NCBI GenBank assembly: GCA_019425655.1
Contig: NQWY01033936.1
Span: 78,587-142,586 of the forward strand
From: Rhizophagus prolifer
Taxonomy: Eukaryota; Glomeromycota; Glomeromycetes; Glomerales; Glomeraceae
DNA: 64,000 nt
Direction of reading: 5' to 3'
The position numbers were made by a program, and so were the translations under genes. The stretch's first letter is position 1. Every line of letters starts with the position of its first letter. Shown piece after piece: positions 8,768 to 18,421 of the stretch. Under the pieces are notes generated by a model. That model was not told the DNA's origin and searched no databases. It saw only the letters and a program-made list of their open reading frames with translations.

Positions 8768-9475
8768 ATGGTCAAAATGAATATAAATAAAATTGAACTA
8801 CTTGCTTCTGCCAATTGGTCTCGAACAAACTGGGATTTAAGTTGGGAGTCCATCATAAAGTTAGATGAGCTTTTGCCTAGAGTTGATGAAAGATACCAAA
8901 TTTCTTTACAAGACTCTGAAGCTCAACATACTAAAAATGGGAGATATTATTTGCTTTGGCTCCCTCCACATTCAGAACTGAATACTTTATATGATCGACC
9001 AACTGAAGTTTTAAAATCTTATGTTATTGAGGCTGAATTATCTCAAGGTGAGTGGATTAACGAGGGTCATAGTTTTGGGGCAGAACGAAGTTTTAGTGCA
9101 ACTATAATTTCAATCAGAAGAGTGCTTGAGTATTTACCAGAAATTCAAGTCATACAGGGGCAAAAAATTTCTAAATATTTTGAATGCCATCCTTATCGAA
9201 CTGAATTCTTGAAGTGGGATAATTTTTGTTTGTTCATAGTGAAAGATCAGTATCAGCATACTGAATTGTTATTCAATATTGATCAGGAAAATTATTATTT
9301 AATATTTGTCAATGATTGGCTTTCGTATTCTTATGATAGCTATATTTGTAAGTATTTACTCGATACTCAGCAAATTGAGTTTTTAAAGAAATACATGATT
9401 GAATCAAATAAATTGACATCATGTACAGATGATTTAAAGGAAGAGCATCTAGTTCAAGGAGCATTGTATATGTAA
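8768..9475 (+). CDS. hypothetical protein
   Basis: This 235-residue soluble protein has no signal peptide or membrane segment and I do not recognise it. It is acidic and rich in Trp and Tyr, with a motif-like stretch SANWSRTNWDLSWESI at the N-terminus and AERSFSATIISIRR in the middle. An ATG three codons later (8777) is an equally plausible start; neither has a clear ribosome-binding site. Its isolation between AT-rich gaps, with a terminator at 9690, suggests a single-gene unit. The composition would suit an immunity-type or regulatory protein, but this is speculation. Confidence 0.5.
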   Translation: MVKMNINKIELLASANWSRTNWDLSWESIIKLDELLPRVDERYQISLQDSEAQHTKNGRYYLLWLPPHSELNTLYDRPTEVLKSYVIEAELSQGEWINEGHSFGAERSFSATIISIRRVLEYLPEIQVIQGQKISKYFECHPYRTEFLKWDNFCLFIVKDQYQHTELLFNIDQENYYLIFVNDWLSYSYDSYICKYLLDTQQIEFLKKYMIESNKLTSCTDDLKEEHLVQGALYM

Positions 9476-9972
9476 ATAAAATTTACACAGAGTAATTTAA
9501 GCAAATTAAACTACCCCTACGATTGAAACGATAATCTATATTTTTAAAATACAAATAAAACTATATGTGTTAAAAAATAAAAGGGTTTAACCTTTCTTTC
9601 GAATTAAGAAGAAAATCTAAAATTAATATAATACGCCTTATGCGAAATGTAATTTTTATCTGATATAAATCATAGTCTTATTTTTTAACAAAAGCCCAAC
9701 TTATAGTACTTGGGCTTTTTTAATGATTTGCCACCTTTCGGGATTAATTATTGATCAACTCTCCACAATTTCATGTAATCTCTATTAATTCTAAAGCAGA
9801 TAATATCTACTCTAATCTAAAATTATTCTTACAATGACTCATACCCTATCCTACATACATACACTTAAGTAATTCGAGTATCTAAAAGCATCTTCCAAAG
9901 AATTTATCAAATCTATATGCTCTTTCTTCACAATGACATGGGTTGTACCGCTATAACATTGGCTTATGTTCG
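9476..9972. other. intergenic region with terminator and a possible gene remnant
   Basis: About 500 bp follows the orphan gene. It holds the forward terminator at 9690-9719. On the reverse strand, a coding-like frame from 9851 to about 10006 has no start codon. That frame runs into the 3' end of the TetR gene in another frame and reads as protein-like sequence (for example GTTHVIVKKEHIDLINSLED). It may be the tail of a lost gene. Confidence 0.35.
9690..9719 (+). terminator. rho-independent terminator
   Basis: The stem AAAAGCCCAA / TTGGGCTTTT with a 10-nt loop is followed by Ts on the forward strand. It is the likely end of the transcript of the orphan gene ending at 9475. Confidence 0.7.
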
Positions 9973-10572
9973 CTAGCTCAAATCCAAATAACCAAATAAA
10001 GCTTTTTCAACTCGCTGCTGTAAATGATTTAAATCACTTTCCCCTGCTATACCTGCCGCGTTAATCATTCCTTTACTTAAAGCAATTACATCTTGCGCAG
10101 CTGTTTGTGCATGTGAAATGCCAGAGCGAATAAACAGATCAGAAATTATGGTTTCAAGCTCGTGTTGAAGTTCACTTTCTTCAAGGTCTTTGCCAATAAT
10201 TTCAGAAGCAAACTCTAGTGTTCGTGCTAACTGCGGACGGCTCAATTGATGTTGCACAGCGGCATGTATCACGAGTTTTAATTTTTCTTTTAAGTCTGTG
10301 GCTTCATGTTGCTGTATGGCTTTAACGATACGGCTTGAAAGCTTGGCGCGCTCACATCGAATTAACTCGACGATTAAAGCGTCTTTAGATGGAAAGTATT
10401 GATATAAGCTGCCAATGCTTACACCAGCAAGTTCAGCCACGGCATTTGTGTTAAATTCAGCAAAGCCTAAAGACTCCAGAATGCGAGCAGCCGCCTCTAA
10501 AATAGCTTCAAAGGTAGCCACTGAGCGTGCTTGACGCGGGCGTTTGCGTGGGTCTGGAAGTGTTTCTGACAT
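9973..10572 (-). CDS. TetR-family regulator
   Basis: This 199-residue TetR protein has an N-terminal arm with KRPRQARS. Its helix-turn-helix is VAELAGVSIGSLYQYFPSKDALI (about residues 45-67), a helical effector domain follows. It is divergent from the darcynin gene, with 121 bp between the starts. That space contains inverted repeats (10607-10626) suited to TetR binding. It probably represses itself and the darcynin gene. Ligand unknown. Confidence 0.75.
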   Translation of the reverse strand: MSETLPDPRKRPRQARSVATFEAILEAAARILESLGFAEFNTNAVAELAGVSIGSLYQYFPSKDALIVELIRCERAKLSSRIVKAIQQHEATDLKEKLKLVIHAAVQHQLSRPQLARTLEFASEIIGKDLEESELQHELETIISDLFIRSGISHAQTAAQDVIALSKGMINAAGIAGESDLNHLQQRVEKALFGYLDLS

Positions 10573-10606
10573 GGGCCGAAATGCGAGTATTTAATGTGAG
10601 CAATCA

Positions 10607-10626
10607 CTCATATACTGACTGAGTCA
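10607..10626. promoter_or_regulatory. inverted repeats between tetR and darcynin gene
   Basis: The divergent intergenic region contains the palindrome TGACTGAGTCA (10616-10626). It also contains a wider ACTCA...TGAGT pair starting near 10607. Position and symmetry suggest an operator for the adjacent TetR protein; this is not demonstrated. Confidence 0.45.
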
Positions 10627-10693
10627 TATTGATATGACAAGCAAATGCTGTCTTTTCAGTTGAACTACAATTCGGCCCAGTCATGGAGTGGTT

Positions 10694-11023
10694 ATGTCTA
10701 GAACCTATACTTTTTTTATCCATTTAAGAGCTTTACCTGCTTGGTTGGCGTTACCTCGTGAAAAGCGGGCTGAGTTTAGTGCACAGAAACTTGAGCCTAT
10801 TTTTGAGAAGTACTCGACTGTAAAAGTTCGCTGGTATGACGTTGAAGCGTTTAGTACTAAAGCGAGTGATATTGCTGTGTTTGAAACGACATCTCTGCAA
10901 GATTATTATTTTGTGATTGATGCGATTCGAGACTCTGAATTTTGTACAGTGCCCTACTTTGAGTTTGTAGAGATTATTCCTGCAATTGAAGATGGGTATG
11001 TGGAGTATGAGGGTTCTTTATAG
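10694..11023 (+). CDS. darcynin family protein
   Basis: This 109-residue protein resembles the darcynin family of small Acinetobacter proteins. The N-terminus reads [22 protein letters not shown] and the middle contains [11 protein letters not shown] and a conserved [13 protein letters not shown]. No signal peptide or membrane helix is visible. The ATG at 10694 is preceded by GGAG at good spacing, so I prefer it to the GTG two codons earlier. The divergent TetR gene probably controls it. The biochemical function of darcynins is not known to me. Confidence 0.7.
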   Translation: MSRTYTFFIHLRALPAWLALPREKRAEFSAQKLEPIFEKYSTVKVRWYDVEAFSTKASDIAVFETTSLQDYYFVIDAIRDSEFCTVPYFEFVEIIPAIEDGYVEYEGSL

Positions 11024-11108
11024 AGGTTACGAGAATATTTTTATTCTTAGATAGCTAACAAATGATATGATTATGAGTAATAAAATCTATGAAAATTTAT
11101 AATTAAAT

Positions 11109-11137
11109 AAAAAGCTATTTAGTATAAATAGCTTTTT
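11109..11137 (+). terminator. bidirectional terminator
   Basis: The perfect 12-bp stem AAAAAGCTATTT / AAATAGCTTTTT with a 5-nt loop has T runs on both strands. It ends the darcynin transcript and could also stop reverse transcription from the ABC-3C-like operon. The remaining sequence to 11308 is AT-rich with no gene. Confidence 0.75.
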
Positions 11138-11308
11138 ATTAAGAGATATAGAAAACTCAACTTGTACCTGGGATATCCGGATATTCCTGACTATCTATTA
11201 AAATATTATTATTCAGCTCAAAATTATATAAAACCTACTATTTTATTACATAGCAAACTAACTAAAAAATAAAGTAATAAATCCTATTTTCCAAGAAAAA
11301 TATAAATC

Positions 11309-14300
11309 TTATGAATCAGTTACGGGAGCAGCAACTCCAAATTTTTTGAGTTCAATAAATTTCGCACCCATTACCTCATTGGGAATCTTTCTTCTTAAAA
11401 GTTCAAAAAAATTTCTATCATGAGTAGAAATAATTATTTGTTTATTAAACCGAATAATTATACTTCGAATTAAATCAATAGTAGACAATATATTAATAGA
11501 ATCCATCGATTGAATTGGCAACTGCATGCAGTGCATTTGCCAAAAATACACTTAAACTTAAAATATTCATTTGTGCAGTACTAAAATAAAGAATAGGTGA
11601 GCTTATCTCTCCATCATTATTCTTTATTACTATATTAAGTCCAGGCTTATCAACCAAAGTAATATCTAACAAAAAGTCAACATGCTTAAATTCAGGATGG
11701 GGATCGATTTTTTTATAAATAGCATTAATTAAATCAGTAAAGAAAAATGAATTTACTCTTTCCTTTATTTGATCAACTATAGCATCTCGTTCGTTTGCTA
11801 AATATTTACATACTAGTTCATGATCTTCTATGCTTTTTTTTATGACTAACAATTCATTTTCTAATACAACCCTTTTCCTATATATTTCAAAACCTTTCAA
11901 ATATTCCGAAAGAAGATTATATTTTTGATTTAAAGTTTTTAAATTATCTAATTTTTTATCAAGCTTTAAAAATCTATTAGAAATTTCTATCTCTAAAGAA
12001 TCAATAGAAATATTTTTAGGAACATCAATAAGAAAACTAATTTCCTCATTAAAGCTTTTAATAGAAGCATTTAATTCTAAAAAATCTTTTTCAATTTTAT
12101 TTTTTTCAACTTCCAATTCTGAAAAGTTTATCCATGTGCCTTCACTTATCATTTGAGAATGAATATTTTTTAACGTCTCAAGACAGAGCATACTTTCATT
12201 ATTTTTGCTTTCTATTTCATTTTTTATGCGACTTATCAAGTCATTACAATATTTAAGTAAATCGATATCAATAACATTTTCACTACTAGAAAAATCAAGA
12301 ACACTTTTATATCTAACATCAGAAATTAAGGTAAAAAACTTATTATCTAATATTTGATTTTCCTTATCTTTTTCTACAAAACTATTATTAATTTCATTTA
12401 ATTCTCTTTCAATAGATAAAATTTGGAGATCAATTTCTGAAGATTTTTTTCTTTTTTCATTAATTTCCGCTTCACTTCTCTCAACTAAAATATGCTTATC
12501 TAAAAACCAAACACTTTCTTCTAATGAAAATTTTTGTTGTTCAATATTCTTTATTTCCAAGTTTATTTCATTTCTCTCAATATTAATAATATCAATTGTT
12601 TCAGTTAAAAAATTAATATTTTTTTGATAATTAAAAATCAAATTATCTCTAGTTTCCTTAACTTCAGTAATTATAGTATTTATTTCTTCTTTATATTCAT
12701 TTTTCTTTTGAGACAAATATGAAATTTTTTCAAAATTACTAGAAATCAAGGTAGAGATAATATTATTGTTAACTATTGCTTCTTTTAAATTTTGATTTGT
12801 TTCATGTTTCATATGACACAATGGACATAAATCTGTCAAACTAAAATTAATAATTTCCAATCCTGTTGCCACTAATTTATCTTGTAAATTTAACTGTCGG
12901 GTTAATGCACTTTGAGTTTCAACTATAGTTTTCTCTTGGAAATCCAACTTAGAAATTTCACTAAAAATAAATTTGAGCTTCTCTATTTTTTGACTTTCAA
13001 ATAACAATTGACTAGTATCAAAATTTAAAACAAACTCAGGTGTAATTTTCAAATTTTCTAATTCTTTTATTTTTACAATATCTTTATCCCGCAAAACACT
13101 ATTATGATTAATTAAATGATCCTTTTGTAGAATATCTTCTTTTTTCTTAGCAACTAATTCACTTAAATTAATTATATTATTATAAACCTCATCACTTGAA
13201 TTAATTTTTGAGTATAAAAACTCTATTCTCTTTTTACAAGCATCAATCTCTTCAGTAAAGTTTTTTAATAATGCTTTTTTTTCATTAAAATTTATTATTC
13301 TTATTGCTTTATCTGCACTAATTTCTTTTTTCTTTTCATCTAAAAATTGAAGCTCTTGTTTTGTTTCATTATAAAATTGAATATTTTTTTCAATATTATA
13401 AATTTTTTCCAACTCAAGCAAATAATTTTTCAAATCCTCCTGACATCTTAAATATAATTTATTTAAATCCTGATATTTAATTGAATCCTCGTATCCTTTT
13501 TTTATTTTATGATATCTTGGATTTTTCTCTTCTATTAATTTAAGATTGTTCTTTATAAATGGAATATCCATTTTAATTTTTAATAGTTTCTCTTTGTTTT
13601 CATTTACTTGTTGTAAACTGAAAAATATTTCATTAATACGTTTGATTATAGAAGAATTTAGCTCATATTCTTTATCTAATGAAAAGTTATTTTCTATACA
13701 CTTAATTTCTTCACCTCTTAAAATGAGCTCTTTAACTATTGAGTTAAATTGTTCTAGAATACTCATATCTACAGGTTTACTTAAATTATCTTTTAAATTT
13801 TTCTCATCTGCCTTTAATTTTAGTAAAATAGAATTATTATCATTAATAAGTATAGTTAATTTTTTGCGTGCTGCTTCAATATCTTTACCAAAATAATCCA
13901 TAAACTGTAAGTATCTATCTTCAGGTTTTGTTTCTTTCAGAAATCTATCTATTGCATCTTGACTCAGAATTACCTGACTAAAATATTGATTTTCAATTTT
14001 TTTATTTCTTGGTATATCTTTTGAATCTGATCTTGGTATTTTAAGGCTTCTATTAAAAATTTGATTGGTAGAAGAAATATTAACGAATGTTGAAAGCTTT
14101 TTATTAACATCTTTATTTCGAAGAATTTTTTGTCCCACACCTTCTTGTTTTGTACATCTAGCAGCAGTTTCGATAATTTTTTTATTATGTTCACCTGAAA
14201 TACGTTCAACATTATTGGTAATTCCCCATTCAACAGCATCATAGAAAGAACTTTTACCGAAGCCATTAGGAGCATAAATACCTACAAAATTAGAAGGTTC

Positions 14301-14387
14301 ATTATTAGAAAGATTGAAATCAAAAGTTCCATCTTCCTTGGTTTTATAAGCACGAAAAGCTTGAATTTCTACTTTCTTAATTTTCAT
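11309..14387 (-). pseudogene. Rad50/SMC-like ABC ATPase of an ABC-3C-type system, disrupted near 3' end
   Basis: The main frame (14387 to 11493, 964 codons) starts with an ABC head: Walker A in IYAPNGFGKSSF near residue 40. Long coiled coils flank a zinc-hook-like CPLC at about 521-524, and a returning coil leads to a signature-like FSTAQMNILSLSVFLANAL. It then stops. The last part of the head, with PIQSMD (D-loop) and IISTHDRN (H-loop), continues in another frame to 11309. The Walker B segment expected between them (hydrophobics then Asp-Asp before PIQSMD) is missing. This fits a deletion plus frameshift rather than one lost base. The start overlaps the middle component stop by 4 bp. ATPase activity is probably lost. 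Confidence 0.75.
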
Positions 14388-14920
14388 TTGTTACTCAATT
14401 GATTTACTAGTTTCTTTATGAGATCAGCACGTTTATTTTTTGCAACATTACTAGATTCTAGAGGAATAGAATCAATTAAAAATTGTGCATCAGAATTAAT
14501 TTTAAAACTATGATGTTTAGCTTTCTTGTTTAACTCAAGATCTGCACCTAAGAGATAATTATCAAGTATTTCTTCAACTTCTTCAATATTTGGAAGAGTT
14601 TTAAGATTATCAATAACTACTTTTCTTGCAGTATATGTATCATTCTCTATTAAATATTTATCCCATTGCGTTAGTTCTTCTATACAAATAAATATTATAT
14701 ATACATTCCATCTGGCTAGTTCAAATGTAGGTTGATAATAACCTGATATTAAGTTTTGTATAGTCTCCCAATTTTTTTCTATAGTTATTTTATTTTTAAA
14801 ACGACATACAAAACATGACATATAACTAAGAGGGTCATCTGATATAAATAGATCAAAATCACCTTCTTGAATCTGTGACTTTAAATAACTTAAATCTGTT
14901 TTTTTATTTAATAATTTCAT
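14384..14920 (-). CDS. probable ABC-3C middle component (MC1-like)
   Basis: This small soluble protein (178 residues from the ATG at 14920) sits between the protease and the ATPase. It overlaps the former by 17 bp and the latter by 4 bp. Features are an N-terminal alpha/beta part, ARWNVYIIFICIEEL in the middle and YTARKVVIDNL after it, then a helical tail. Size, position and this W-N-V-Y...RK pattern fit what I recall of 'ABC-three component system middle component 1'. Such proteins couple the ABC ATPase to effectors. An upstream ATG at 14962 is possible but would overlap the protease gene more. The family call rests largely on context. Confidence 0.55.
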   Translation of the reverse strand: MKLLNKKTDLSYLKSQIQEGDFDLFISDDPLSYMSCFVCRFKNKITIEKNWETIQNLISGYYQPTFELARWNVYIIFICIEELTQWDKYLIENDTYTARKVVIDNLKTLPNIEEVEEILDNYLLGADLELNKKAKHHSFKINSDAQFLIDSIPLESSNVAKNKRADLIKKLVNQLSNK

Positions 14921-16202
14921 TAAATGAATCTCTAAAATATTGCAACAATAAAGAAGCTCCATTTAAATTGGCAAACTCCTCTTCTTTTTTCACTACACAT
15001 TCTTTTGTAAGAGGTACATAGTGACGTAATACGAAACTTTTATAGATTTCATTAGACTGTGGGCTATTTATTTGGATAAATGAACCAGAATTTGGTACTG
15101 TTGAAATATTAGGAATTACTTTATCTACCTGAAAGTCTTCAGGTAATAGGTCAGCTCCTTTCTCTGGTGTTACAATAACTAGTGTTCCTCTTTCATCAAG
15201 AATTCTTCTAGCTATTGTAAGTATTTCTCTTAAACGGCCAATCCAATTACGATCACTATTTGAATACAAAATTCGCCTTTTCCGTTCTAAACCTTTAATA
15301 TAATCAAGATCTATCTTTTCAGCATCATCAATTAATACGCATATTATCAAAAATTCAAAGTATGCAATCCAAAGGTCTCTTTCTTCTATTTCACTTGGAT
15401 TCTCATAAGAGATAAGTAAATCATTTTTATATTTCTCCATTAACTCATATGGAGAAGGCATTCCACTAGTAACTAATCGGTCTGCAACCTGTAATAAAGC
15501 CACTTGAAGATTCTTAATATTATTTGGTTCTACTACATTAAATTTAAAAATATCTTTATTAAATCTTGAGAAACATTCCAAAAATGGTGGTGCAATAGGT
15601 TTTAGCTGTTGACTAGTGATAATTTCTAAAAAAATTTTTAAACCACGCGCTCTAATTCTACTATATTGTTGATCTTCTGGTGTATTATCCATTCTATATT
15701 CTATACCAACTAAATATGGAATATTTTCTTTAATATAGTATATCCCACCGCCTGACATTCCTTCAATATTTTCATGACTTGGTGAACCATCAAGATTAAC
15801 CACTATAAAATTTTCATTATTACTTACCATTTTTCCATTATATTGTTTAAATGAATTATCAGTTTGTCTTTCCTCTCCTGGATAACCTACTAATGTCATA
15901 TTTGCGTTGTATTCTAAAGAATTTATATCTAATGTAAATTGTCCGATACAACTTACATATTCAACTTGTATAATGGCACAATCATAATTTTCATCATCAG
16001 TATATTTTGGATGACGATTTATACTTAATATTTTTAAATTATTTCCTTTTGAATCTGTAATTTTATTTTCAGCATCATTTTCAACTAAAGTATGAGCGCA
16101 GGTTAAAATATAAGAATATTCTTTAGATATTGTATTAACTACAACTCCACTACCATTATTTACTTTCACACTAGTATTTTTTAAACTTTCAGATAGTGTC
16201 AT
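14904..16202 (-). CDS. trypsin-like serine protease with ABC-3C-type C-terminal region
   Basis: Residues 10-190 are a chymotrypsin-fold peptidase with a visible triad: His37 (LTCAHTL), Asp74 (NYDCAIIQV) and Ser150 (EGMSGGGI). There is no signal peptide, so it should act in the cytoplasm. Residues 200-432 form a mostly helical region unlike a protease. It resembles the C-terminal domains that link effectors to ABC-3C systems, and includes LWIAYFEFLIICVL and an Arg-rich segment. The gene starts 1 bp after the MBL gene ends. By analogy it is an effector held inactive until the sensor-ATPase is triggered; its substrate is unknown. Confidence 0.65.
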   Translation of the reverse strand: MTLSESLKNTSVKVNNGSGVVVNTISKEYSYILTCAHTLVENDAENKITDSKGNNLKILSINRHPKYTDDENYDCAIIQVEYVSCIGQFTLDINSLEYNANMTLVGYPGEERQTDNSFKQYNGKMVSNNENFIVVNLDGSPSHENIEGMSGGGIYYIKENIPYLVGIEYRMDNTPEDQQYSRIRARGLKIFLEIITSQQLKPIAPPFLECFSRFNKDIFKFNVVEPNNIKNLQVALLQVADRLVTSGMPSPYELMEKYKNDLLISYENPSEIEERDLWIAYFEFLIICVLIDDAEKIDLDYIKGLERKRRILYSNSDRNWIGRLREILTIARRILDERGTLVIVTPEKGADLLPEDFQVDKVIPNISTVPNSGSFIQINSPQSNEIYKSFVLRHYVPLTKECVVKKEEEFANLNGASLLLQYFRDSFNEIIK

Positions 16203-16203
16203 T

Positions 16204-17253
16204 TTAAAACCTAACTTCCTTATCTAATACTTCAAAACGACTATAAAACTCTTCTTCTTCAGGTAGTAAAATTGATTTGCATACAGACTCATAATTAAAG
16301 CAAATTTTCCCATTACTATTTTCTAAAATTCTCGCAATTGTTCTTTTATCTGGAAGGCCATGCCTTTTCCCATTTGTCGAAATAATAAATTTATCTGATT
16401 TTATATAAGCGAGTAAATTATTACTCGTATTATATTGACTACCATGATGAGATATTTTTACAAAATCTACTTCTAACTTATTATTACTACTATAACCAAG
16501 TGCAGCTAATTCTCTAATTACAACATCCTCATGTGAATCTCCTAAAAATAGCAGCTTTCTACTATCTACCTCTAAAATAAAAGCTATAGAACTTCCATTC
16601 GCTATTGATATATCCTTGATAAATCTATCATTTTCTAAAATTTTTTTAAGTGTTAATGAATAATCAGTATTAGCGCTTGCTGTCACTGCACTACTTTCAT
16701 CTACTGGCCAAATGCATAAAAGTTTACGTAATTTTTCTTCATTGGGGGAGAGTATTCTGAATTTAAAAGGACCTATATCAATAACCTGTCCAGCAATAAT
16801 TAAGGAAGCTCTTTTACATCCGATTTCCTCTAATAAGGTTTCTAGATTTTTGCCCTGCTGCACACTGGTGGTAGGAGAGATACTATTAATATAAATATTA
16901 TTTTGGGGAATTTCTTTTTCATTAAAATGGTCAGTAATTAGTTTTGATGAATTAAACCAAACCGATTTAACCATTTTCTGTAAGTAGTCTTGTGCTTTAA
17001 ATGCTTTGAGTAATCCAGCAATATGATCATCATCAATATGTGTTAATATCAATAAATCTATCAACTCACCTTTATTCTTAAGCTCATCAAGTAATAGGCA
17101 AAGATCTCCTTTTATCCTATCAGATGGCCCCGATTTGAACGTGGCACTAGGTCCTCCATCTATTAAAATATTAAACACGGACTCATCAGTGCAATAGCTT
17201 ATGAAAATACTGTCCCCATGCTTAGCTTTTAATATCCGGATACTAATACTCAC
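16204..17253 (-). CDS. MBL-fold hydrolase, ComEC/Rec2-like domain
   Basis: This 349-residue soluble metallo-beta-lactamase-fold protein has the metal-binding motif LILTHIDDDHIAG at about 66-78. FLGDSHEDV and VKISHHGSQYN follow further on, as in the C-terminal domain of ComEC/Rec2. It lacks the ComEC membrane channel. It is the first gene of a tight reverse operon (MBL, protease, middle component, ATPase). Stand-alone MBL proteins of this type occur in several defence operons, where a nuclease or phosphodiesterase role is suspected. Catalysis here is inferred from intact motifs. Confidence 0.7.
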   Translation of the reverse strand: MSISIRILKAKHGDSIFISYCTDESVFNILIDGGPSATFKSGPSDRIKGDLCLLLDELKNKGELIDLLILTHIDDDHIAGLLKAFKAQDYLQKMVKSVWFNSSKLITDHFNEKEIPQNNIYINSISPTTSVQQGKNLETLLEEIGCKRASLIIAGQVIDIGPFKFRILSPNEEKLRKLLCIWPVDESSAVTASANTDYSLTLKKILENDRFIKDISIANGSSIAFILEVDSRKLLFLGDSHEDVVIRELAALGYSSNNKLEVDFVKISHHGSQYNTSNNLLAYIKSDKFIISTNGKRHGLPDKRTIARILENSNGKICFNYESVCKSILLPEEEEFYSRFEVLDKEVRF

Positions 17254-17442
17254 CTACATACCCCCTACCCTATAAAGAAGATCAAGTTATTTCTAAGAAA
17301 CAAAGAGCATAGACCAAATTATATTTTCACAAACATCATAAGAAGATGTCTTTTTTAAATTTTAATTAGCATATTATATTCTCCTAATCGCTCAAGACAC
17401 TTATTCACCACAAATAACCTCTTTCTTTTTTCAACTCATCCC

Positions 17443-18000
17443 TCAGTTCCCCCTCCCCCAAAACCACTCCAACACCTCATCCCGCTCATCCAAACTGTTA
17501 GAGCTTAAAACCTGTAGCAGCAAACCATCGATCAGGTTGACCACCATATTGGCATCAAATTTTGGCTCGCGAGTTTCTCCGCTAAAAATCAGGTCAAAAA
17601 TTTCATGGCGCAGCCACTTTCGGTATTCAACCGCCATGTTGTAAGCCTTCGGATAAAGCAGTTTTATTTCAAAAATAGCTTTAAGTAAAAGGTTATACAG
17701 GCTGCTCAAATTGGTATGTAAGACAATAATTGCTTTGAGTTTGTCTTTTGAAGTGTAGTAACGGTTTGAGTAAATGATGGAGAGTACTGCTTCTTTCAGC
17801 AGGCTTTTTTGAAAGGCGATGCACATTTCAATTAAGCGTTCTTTCGAGTGGAAATAGTTATAAAGCGTACCTTTGGCGATTTTGGTTTCTTTAGCAATCA
17901 GGTCGATGCCTGCATTGTGGAACCCATGCGTTGTAATGAGTTGTATGGTGGTTTGAACAGCCAGTAATTTTTTGGAAGAGGTTTCTAAGTAGTTTTGCAT
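17443..18000 (-). CDS. TetR-family regulator
   Basis: This 185-residue protein has a TetR helix-turn-helix at about residues 28-55 (IDLIAKETKIAKGTLYNYFHSKERL) and a divergent effector domain. The sequence immediately upstream has a reverse-strand hairpin with a T tract (18043-18080). That could terminate transcripts from the C4-like array or attenuate this gene. The GC content is higher than that of the neighbouring ABC-3C-like operon. Target genes are unknown. Confidence 0.7.
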   Translation of the reverse strand: MQNYLETSSKKLLAVQTTIQLITTHGFHNAGIDLIAKETKIAKGTLYNYFHSKERLIEMCIAFQKSLLKEAVLSIIYSNRYYTSKDKLKAIIVLHTNLSSLYNLLLKAIFEIKLLYPKAYNMAVEYRKWLRHEIFDLIFSGETREPKFDANMVVNLIDGLLLQVLSSNSLDERDEVLEWFWGRGN

Positions 18001-18042
18001 AGTTTTACCGTTTTAAGTTCTTGTTGTTTCTGCATGAGATAA

Positions 18043-18080
18043 AAAGCCTGTGCCCTTTTTGGGAGAAAAAAAGGCACAGC
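18043..18080 (-). terminator. reverse-strand terminator upstream of tetR
   Basis: Read on the reverse strand, GCTGTGCC...GGCACAGGC forms a stem and is followed by TTTTTAT. It lies 43 bp before the tetR start and downstream of the C4-like RNA array. It could end array transcripts or act in the tetR leader. The region 18081-18290 shows no gene. Confidence 0.55.
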
Positions 18081-18290
18081 AAAGCCGCAAGACAGTGCTT
18101 GGCACATCTCAAGTTTTGTTGTTGCTAAGTTTTAAGTAAAAATGACGTAAAGCCTGAAAACCCTATGGCGTTCAAGCTGCTGTAATTTTTTAAGCTGTAT
18201 CGTTATAGCTTTTGGCACTCAAGGCCAATAAATGATGGATGTGCATAGCCAACTCCTAATTTTGGGAGTTCTGCCAGACATTAAAATTAT

Positions 18291-18369
18291 GGTGGCAGAA
18301 CGGAAGCGGGTTAGCAGACTTGGTAATACACAAGCACACCCGAAGGTGTCCCACTCCCGTCCTACCGCT
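18291..18369 (-). ncRNA. C4-antisense-like Y-shaped RNA, copy 1
   Basis: On the reverse strand the outer arms GGTAGGACGGGAGTGGG and CCCGCTTCCGTTCTGCC pair over 17 bp. All departures from Watson-Crick are G-U wobbles. Read on the forward strand the same positions would be A-C mismatches, so the reverse strand is the RNA. Inside are ACACC-UUCG-GGUGU and a CUUG...CAAG hairpin, giving a three-way junction. This is the shape of the C4 antisense RNA of phages P1 and P7. Confidence 0.75.
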
Positions 18370-18421
18370 ACGGGAGGAGACGAGAAGCTTACACACAAGA
18401 CTATTCCTCAGAAGGAATAAT

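Noticed and set aside
13546-13896. 116-codon forward ORF inside the SMC-like ATPase gene
   Set aside because: It is antisense to a coiled-coil coding region. Its Phe/Ser/Leu-rich translation is the usual shadow of Lys/Glu-rich coding sequence.
17254-17442. Forward terminator near 17337-17360
   Set aside because: The stem (ACATC/GATGT) is only 5 bp and no forward gene precedes it, so I did not list it as a feature.
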